A DNA stretch of 56,387 nucleotides from Nitrospinota bacterium (lineage in GTDB: Bacteria > Nitrospinota > Nitrospinia > Nitrospinales > VA-1): assembly GCA_027619975.1 (NCBI GenBank), contig JAQCGX010000019.1, forward strand, positions 1-56,387, read 5' to 3'. Each line of letters begins with the position of its first letter. The first letter of the stretch is position 1. The notes beneath the pieces are model-generated. The model was not told the DNA's origin, ran no database searches, and was given only the letters and a program-made list of their open reading frames with translations. Shown here one piece after another: positions 52,924-56,387 of this stretch. The position numbers and the translations under genes are program-made.

Positions 52924-53430
52924 TCAATCCAGTTTGTTTTTCGCCAACACAACGGTACCCACCATGGCGGCAAGCAGGAGCACCGATGCAACTTCAAAAG
53001 GAAGCACGAAATCCGTAAACAGGGATTCCCCCACCTGTGCGGCCGTGCCGAAGGTCTCTGAAACTTTTTGCGGAGCGCCAAAATCAGTTTCCAGAATCAC
53101 ATCAATTATTTTATACAAAGCGCCTACCATCAAGATACCCGTGAGAACGGATAAAAAAGTGTTTCGTGGGCGCGAGTTCCAGACCTCGGCATCACTCTTC
53201 AAATTGAGCAGCATGATGACGAACATGAACAGAACCATGATCGCTCCAGCGTAAATTATAATCTGGAGAATAGCGATGAAGTGTGCCTGGGTGGCGGCAA
53301 ATAATCCAGCCAACCCAAGCATCATACCGATCAGGCAGATGGCGGAGTTGATAGGGCTGGTATTAAAGACGACCCCCAGAGCAAGAACGACGCATCCGAT
53401 GGCGATGGGATAAAAAATTAATAATTCCAT
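52924..53430 (-). CDS. nuoJ: NADH-quinone oxidoreductase subunit J
   Basis: A five-helix membrane subunit of 168 residues that links NuoA/H to the pump arm. It has the typical IYAGAIMVLFMFVIMLLNL segment and a C-terminal helix ending in FEVASVLLLAAMVGTVVLAK. Its first 13 bases overlap the 3' end of nuoI. Confidence 0.94.
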   Translation of the reverse strand: MELLIFYPIAIGCVVLALGVVFNTSPINSAICLIGMMLGLAGLFAATQAHFIAILQIIIYAGAIMVLFMFVIMLLNLKSDAEVWNSRPRNTFLSVLTGILMVGALYKIIDVILETDFGAPQKVSETFGTAAQVGESLFTDFVLPFEVASVLLLAAMVGTVVLAKNKLD

Positions 53431-53987
53431 TTGGCGTACATGTTTCGGGTGAAATCAATTCGGTCCTGTAATTCTGCGACCGGTGTTAAGAGTTGTTCTT
53501 TGTTGTACTTCATTTTTGTGCGGTCGAGCATGGAAATTTCACAATCATTGCTCATGAAAATTGCTTCTTCCGGGCAGGCTTCCTCGCAGTTTCCACAGAA
53601 AATACAAACTGCGTAGTCGATGGTAAATTCCGCTGGCCAGCGCTCAACCTCATTTTGTTTTCCGGTGTTCTCCGCCGGAACGATATCGATGCAATAAGCG
53701 GGACAGGCAATTTCACACAATCCGCAGGCCACGCAATAAGGCGTCCCATCCTCTTTCATGGGCAATACAGGTCGTCCCCGGTAGGCGATAGGATAATCCA
53801 CCTGTTCTTCCGGGTAATACACCGTAAAAATTTCCCGTTCTTTTTTTCTTCCAAGAAAAAAGGGAATAAAACCAAACAGGTTTATAAAAAAATGCCGCGA
53901 GGTGATGTACATCCCTCGTATGATTTCTGGAAGATATACTTTTTCCCACCATGTCAATTTAACATTGCGGTTTACGTAGTAAGCCAT
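53418..53987 (-). CDS. nuoI: NADH-quinone oxidoreductase subunit I
   Basis: Two [4Fe-4S] ferredoxin-like subunit (clusters N6a and N6b), 189 residues. Cysteine sets are C85-C88-C91-C95 (CVACGLCEIACP) and C128-C131-C134-C138 (CIFCGNCEEACP). ATG at 53987 follows GGAGG at a spacing of five; a longer frame to 54071 would enter nuoH and is rejected. Its presence means the electron path reaches NuoI here, yet the upstream carriers (NuoG, NuoF, NuoE) and the partner NuoB are not encoded in this cluster. Confidence 0.96.
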   Translation of the reverse strand: MAYYVNRNVKLTWWEKVYLPEIIRGMYITSRHFFINLFGFIPFFLGRKKEREIFTVYYPEEQVDYPIAYRGRPVLPMKEDGTPYCVACGLCEIACPAYCIDIVPAENTGKQNEVERWPAEFTIDYAVCIFCGNCEEACPEEAIFMSNDCEISMLDRTKMKYNKEQLLTPVAELQDRIDFTRNMYAKWNY

Positions 53988-53998
53988 GGCAACCTCCT

Positions 53999-55075
53999 TT
54001 ATTGAAGCGCCAAAATAACTATCCCGGTAATGACTATATTTGCCAGGGATAGGGGTAATAATATTTTCCAACCCAGTTTCATGATCTGATCATAGCGAAA
54101 CCTGGGAAGGGTCCAGCGGATGGTCATTTGAAACCAGATGAAGAAAATCACCTTGCCGAAAAACACACCGACATGAATTAGCATTACGATGATGTTTGAG
54201 CCGGTTGTACCTAAAAAGTCGAACATCGAGATCAAGCCGGCAGTGGTCACGAAAGGAATGTGCCATGCGCCGAAAAACAGAACCGTTACGATGGCGCCAA
54301 TGGTCACCATTTCGATAAATTCCGCCATGAAAAACATGCCAAACTTGAGTCCGCTGTATTCAGTAAAATATCCTGCAACCAGCTCTGATTCTGCTTCGGG
54401 AGCGTCGAAAGGAATCCGCTTGTTTTCAGCGATGGATGCAGCCAAAAACATGAAAAATCCTAACGGTTGAAGAAAAATTCCCCAGCGGAAAAAGTCTTCC
54501 TGAATAGCTCCAATCACCGTGAGCTTCATTGAGCTGTACACCATGAGGACCCCGATAATGGTCAAACCCATGGTCACTTCGTAGGAAATCATCTGCGACG
54601 CGGTTCGCATGGAACCCAAAAGTGACCAGTTGTTGTTTGAACTCCATCCGGCGACCACGTACCCGTAAGTGGCGATTGATGCGATGGCAAAGACAAACAA
54701 CAAGCCCACATCCAGATCAGAAATGACCAGGCTCACTTCTTTGCCAAAAATATTGTAGGACCCACCAAAAGGGATCACAGCAAAGGTGAGAATGGCAGGA
54801 ATGAGAGCGATGATAGGGCTCAGCGTGTGCAACATCCGATTGGCGCCGTCAGGAATAAAATCTTCCTTGGTAAACATTTTCAAAGCGTCGGCAATCGCAT
54901 GGAACAAACCAAGCGCTGTGAAGCCTAAAATATCGGCTCGATTGGCGCCCACCCGATCCTGCATGATGGCGCTTTGTTTTCTCTCCACCCAGGTAAGAAT
55001 AGGTGCGAAAAAACACACGGTGACACCAAGTATGAAAAGTATTTTGATGAAAGTGATAATGAAATCGACGAGCAT
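53999..55075 (-). CDS. nuoH: NADH-quinone oxidoreductase subunit H
   Basis: The membrane subunit that forms most of the quinone-binding cavity, 358 residues with eight predicted helices. Landmarks are TWVERKQSAIMQDRVGANRA, FAVIPFGG, KRIPFDAPEAESELVAGY and FIWFQMTIRWTLPRFRYDQ. It lies ten bases after nuoC and about ten before nuoI. All family features are intact. Confidence 0.97.
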   Translation of the reverse strand: MLVDFIITFIKILFILGVTVCFFAPILTWVERKQSAIMQDRVGANRADILGFTALGLFHAIADALKMFTKEDFIPDGANRMLHTLSPIIALIPAILTFAVIPFGGSYNIFGKEVSLVISDLDVGLLFVFAIASIATYGYVVAGWSSNNNWSLLGSMRTASQMISYEVTMGLTIIGVLMVYSSMKLTVIGAIQEDFFRWGIFLQPLGFFMFLAASIAENKRIPFDAPEAESELVAGYFTEYSGLKFGMFFMAEFIEMVTIGAIVTVLFFGAWHIPFVTTAGLISMFDFLGTTGSNIIVMLIHVGVFFGKVIFFIWFQMTIRWTLPRFRYDQIMKLGWKILLPLSLANIVITGIVILALQ

Positions 55076-55085
55076 TCTTTAAACT

Positions 55086-55571
55086 TTAGTTTAACGGCCC
55101 AATCAAGGGTTGCCGCTTGTTGATGGGATAATCTTTACGCAAGGGATGCCCCTTAAATCCTTCATACAACAAAATCCGACTCAAATTGGGATGATCCTGA
55201 AACTTAATACCGTACATATCCCAAATTTCTCGTTCATACCAGTTTGCAGTTTTCCATAATGGAGTGATGGATATGACTTTGCAATCTTTTTCATCCACTG
55301 GTATTTTTACACGAAAGCGAGAGTTATTTTTCAAACAGTACAAATGGTAAACCACTTCAAACCGTTGGGATTTCTTCTTATAATAATCAACGGCGGTCAG
55401 ATCCATTAAAAAATTAAACGCTAAGTTTGGATCATCCCGAAGAAATTGAAAAAACTCTAAAGTACGCTCATTCTTTATAGTGACGGTTTGATCCCCACGG
55501 AAATTGTGCGAATCAATAACCAGATCGCCAAATTGAGACTTAACTCGATCGATGATTTCGGTGTTTTCCAT
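55086..55571 (-). CDS. nuoC: NADH-quinone oxidoreductase subunit C
   Basis: 30-kDa-type subunit of the peripheral arm, 161 residues. The signature ANWYEREIWDMYGIKFQDHPNLSRIL is followed by GHPLRKDYP near the C-terminus. It is not fused to NuoD, and the expected next gene nuoD is absent: nuoH starts ten bases downstream. Likewise the gene on its other side is nuoA and not nuoB. It is shorter than many NuoC proteins but complete in the conserved part. Confidence 0.95.
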   Translation of the reverse strand: MENTEIIDRVKSQFGDLVIDSHNFRGDQTVTIKNERTLEFFQFLRDDPNLAFNFLMDLTAVDYYKKKSQRFEVVYHLYCLKNNSRFRVKIPVDEKDCKVISITPLWKTANWYEREIWDMYGIKFQDHPNLSRILLYEGFKGHPLRKDYPINKRQPLIGPLN

Positions 55572-55611
55572 TATTTAATAATCCGCTTCCAATCCAATGG
55601 GTGACTGTCTG

Positions 55612-55968
55612 TTATTCCCAATCGAGTCCGCCTCGCTTCCATACATAAAGCAGTCCAATACCGAGAATGAGAATAAATAACAGCATCTCAATCAAGCCGT
55701 ACAGGCCCAGTCTTTTAAACAGTATGGCCCAGGGAAAGAAGAACACTGCTTCTATATCAAACAAAACGAACAGAACAGCTACCAGGTAAAATTTAACGGA
55801 AAAACGTTGACGGGGGGAAACAATTTGGCTTTCCCCGCATTCAAAGGGTTCCATCTTGTCTGGAAAATATCGTTTGGGGCCCAGGATAGATGTCATAACT
55901 ACCATACCGACAGCGATGCCAGTAGCCATGAGCAACATTACAGCAACGCCAATGTATTGATCTAACAT
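55612..55968 (-). CDS. nuoA: NADH-quinone oxidoreductase subunit A
   Basis: Three-helix membrane subunit, 118 residues. The conserved loop has PFECGESQIVSPRQRFSVKFYLVAVLFVLFDIEAVFFFPW, with the cysteine and acidic residues that line the quinone pocket. GGAGAATTAG precedes the ATG at 55968. It is the first gene of the nuo operon, behind a leader of about 190 bases from the promoter at 56168-56197. Confidence 0.96.
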   Translation of the reverse strand: MLDQYIGVAVMLLMATGIAVGMVVMTSILGPKRYFPDKMEPFECGESQIVSPRQRFSVKFYLVAVLFVLFDIEAVFFFPWAILFKRLGLYGLIEMLLFILILGIGLLYVWKRGGLDWE

Positions 55969-56387
55969 CTAATTCTCCAAAGGTATTAAGAAGCCTTTAG
56001 CGGATGGGGCAGGCTGTCCGCTGTTATAGGCAAGCCTTTAATTGAAATACCTGGTTGTGGACACTTACTCGCTTCATTATGTTTCATCTATCAGATTTTA
56101 AGACAATGAGCAGGAATAAAAAAAGTCCTAAAACAAGGAGTCCAAAACCTAGATAAAACGAGGGGGGATAGTACTCTAAGGGTGTACTTTTTGTCAATGA
56201 AAAAGCGCTTGAAATATCATAATTTCATTCATTTGGCGGGAGGATTTGCAGGGGGAAGAGTAGAGGTAAGTGGGGATTTGATTATTGGGAATGGTGGATA
56301 ATTGGGGAGGGTTTTTTGGGCAGGTAACGTATAGCAGGGGAGGGGTGCAGAGTGTTTTGCTGGGAGATACAGGCAATAAAAAAGCCG
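55969..56387. other. Leader and upstream region of the nuo operon
   Basis: No gene is supported in these 419 bases. The promoter of the operon is at 56168-56197. The transcribed leader holds a degenerate copy of the CAGGCT repeat near 56006-56020. The extreme end (56376-56387) has an A/T run followed by GCC that could belong to a terminator or gene beyond the window. Confidence 0.5.
56168..56197 (-). promoter_or_regulatory. Promoter of the nuo operon
   Basis: On the minus strand TTGACA (plus 56192-56197, perfect), 18 bases, TACTAT (plus 56168-56173, four of six). Expected start near 56161, giving a leader of about 190 bases. Confidence 0.6.

Noticed and set aside
1-56387. CRISPR arrays, rRNA, tRNA, prophage or integrase genes
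   Set aside because: No regularly spaced direct repeats, no tRNA-like cloverleaf with a TTCGA-type loop outside genes, and no phage or recombinase genes were seen by eye. A tRNAscan or Infernal run could still find a missed RNA.

Overview
The window reads as chromosomal DNA of a Gram-negative bacterium of moderate GC. It has a full complex I membrane arm, TatA, an outer-membrane beta-barrel gene, lipoproteins and c-type cytochrome export. Sigma70-like promoters are recognisable in front of several genes. A deep-branching, probably marine lineage such as Nitrospinota would fit: the thrC/MoaD-like/MoeB/CysM block, a PCP_red-tailed radical SAM protein, many TPR proteins and palindromic intergenic repeats all agree with it. 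That assignment is inference from gene content and was not tested by a search. There are no prophages, CRISPR arrays, rRNAs or tRNAs that I can see.

Layout. 1-7.4 kb: dnaK, a PilZ gene, then a leftward sulfur/threonine operon (cysK, thrC, a MoaD/ThiS-like carrier, a MoeB/ThiF E1-like enzyme, a CysM-like synthase). 7.4-12.6 kb: accessory region with a TPR/beta-barrel gene broken by an in-frame stop, hairpin repeats, a small unknown gene, a His-tailed protein and a radical SAM/SPASM/PCP_red enzyme. 12.7-20 kb: an exported cytochrome c, a CheY-like regulator, fxsA, a methyltransferase/flavoprotein pair, tsaB fused to a DUF465 domain, a 66-codon gene and RNase D. 20-28.5 kb: TPR and DUF115 genes, mutL, an XRE regulator, the overlapping panB-panC-panD operon and a deoxynucleoside kinase. 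28.6-35.2 kb: a response regulator, a MITE-like insertion, a GAF histidine kinase tightly linked to glgA and galT, and coaBC. 35.2-47.5 kb: a ParDE-like module with a palindromic operator, an FGE-like secreted protein, a zinc-ribbon membrane protein, an exported cyclase, copA, an MscS channel, apbE, clcA, rpe, tatA and a small unknown gene. 47.6-56.0 kb: the nuo operon in the order A-C-H-I-J-K-L-M-N.

How the genes work together. panBCD plus coaBC cover pantothenate synthesis and two of the later steps to CoA. The cysK/CysM/carrier/E1 set suggests two routes to cysteine: the usual free-sulfide route, and one using a thiocarboxylated carrier protein. galT and glgA are next to each other and link hexose-phosphate and glycogen metabolism to a soluble sensor kinase. 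The nuo genes give the membrane arm, with NuoI and NuoC, but no NuoB, NuoD, NuoE, NuoF or NuoG. The enzyme must be completed by genes elsewhere.

Most noteworthy: a carrier protein ending Gly-Gly-Ser-Arg with no peptidase nearby; the TsaB-DUF465 fusion with a Shine-Dalgarno embedded before the second domain; the missing nuoB/nuoD; a 224-bp MITE-like element with a 5-bp target duplication; a 29-bp palindrome over the ParDE -35 box; and an in-frame stop in a TPR/porin-like gene. No wholly new multi-gene defence or metabolic system could be demonstrated.
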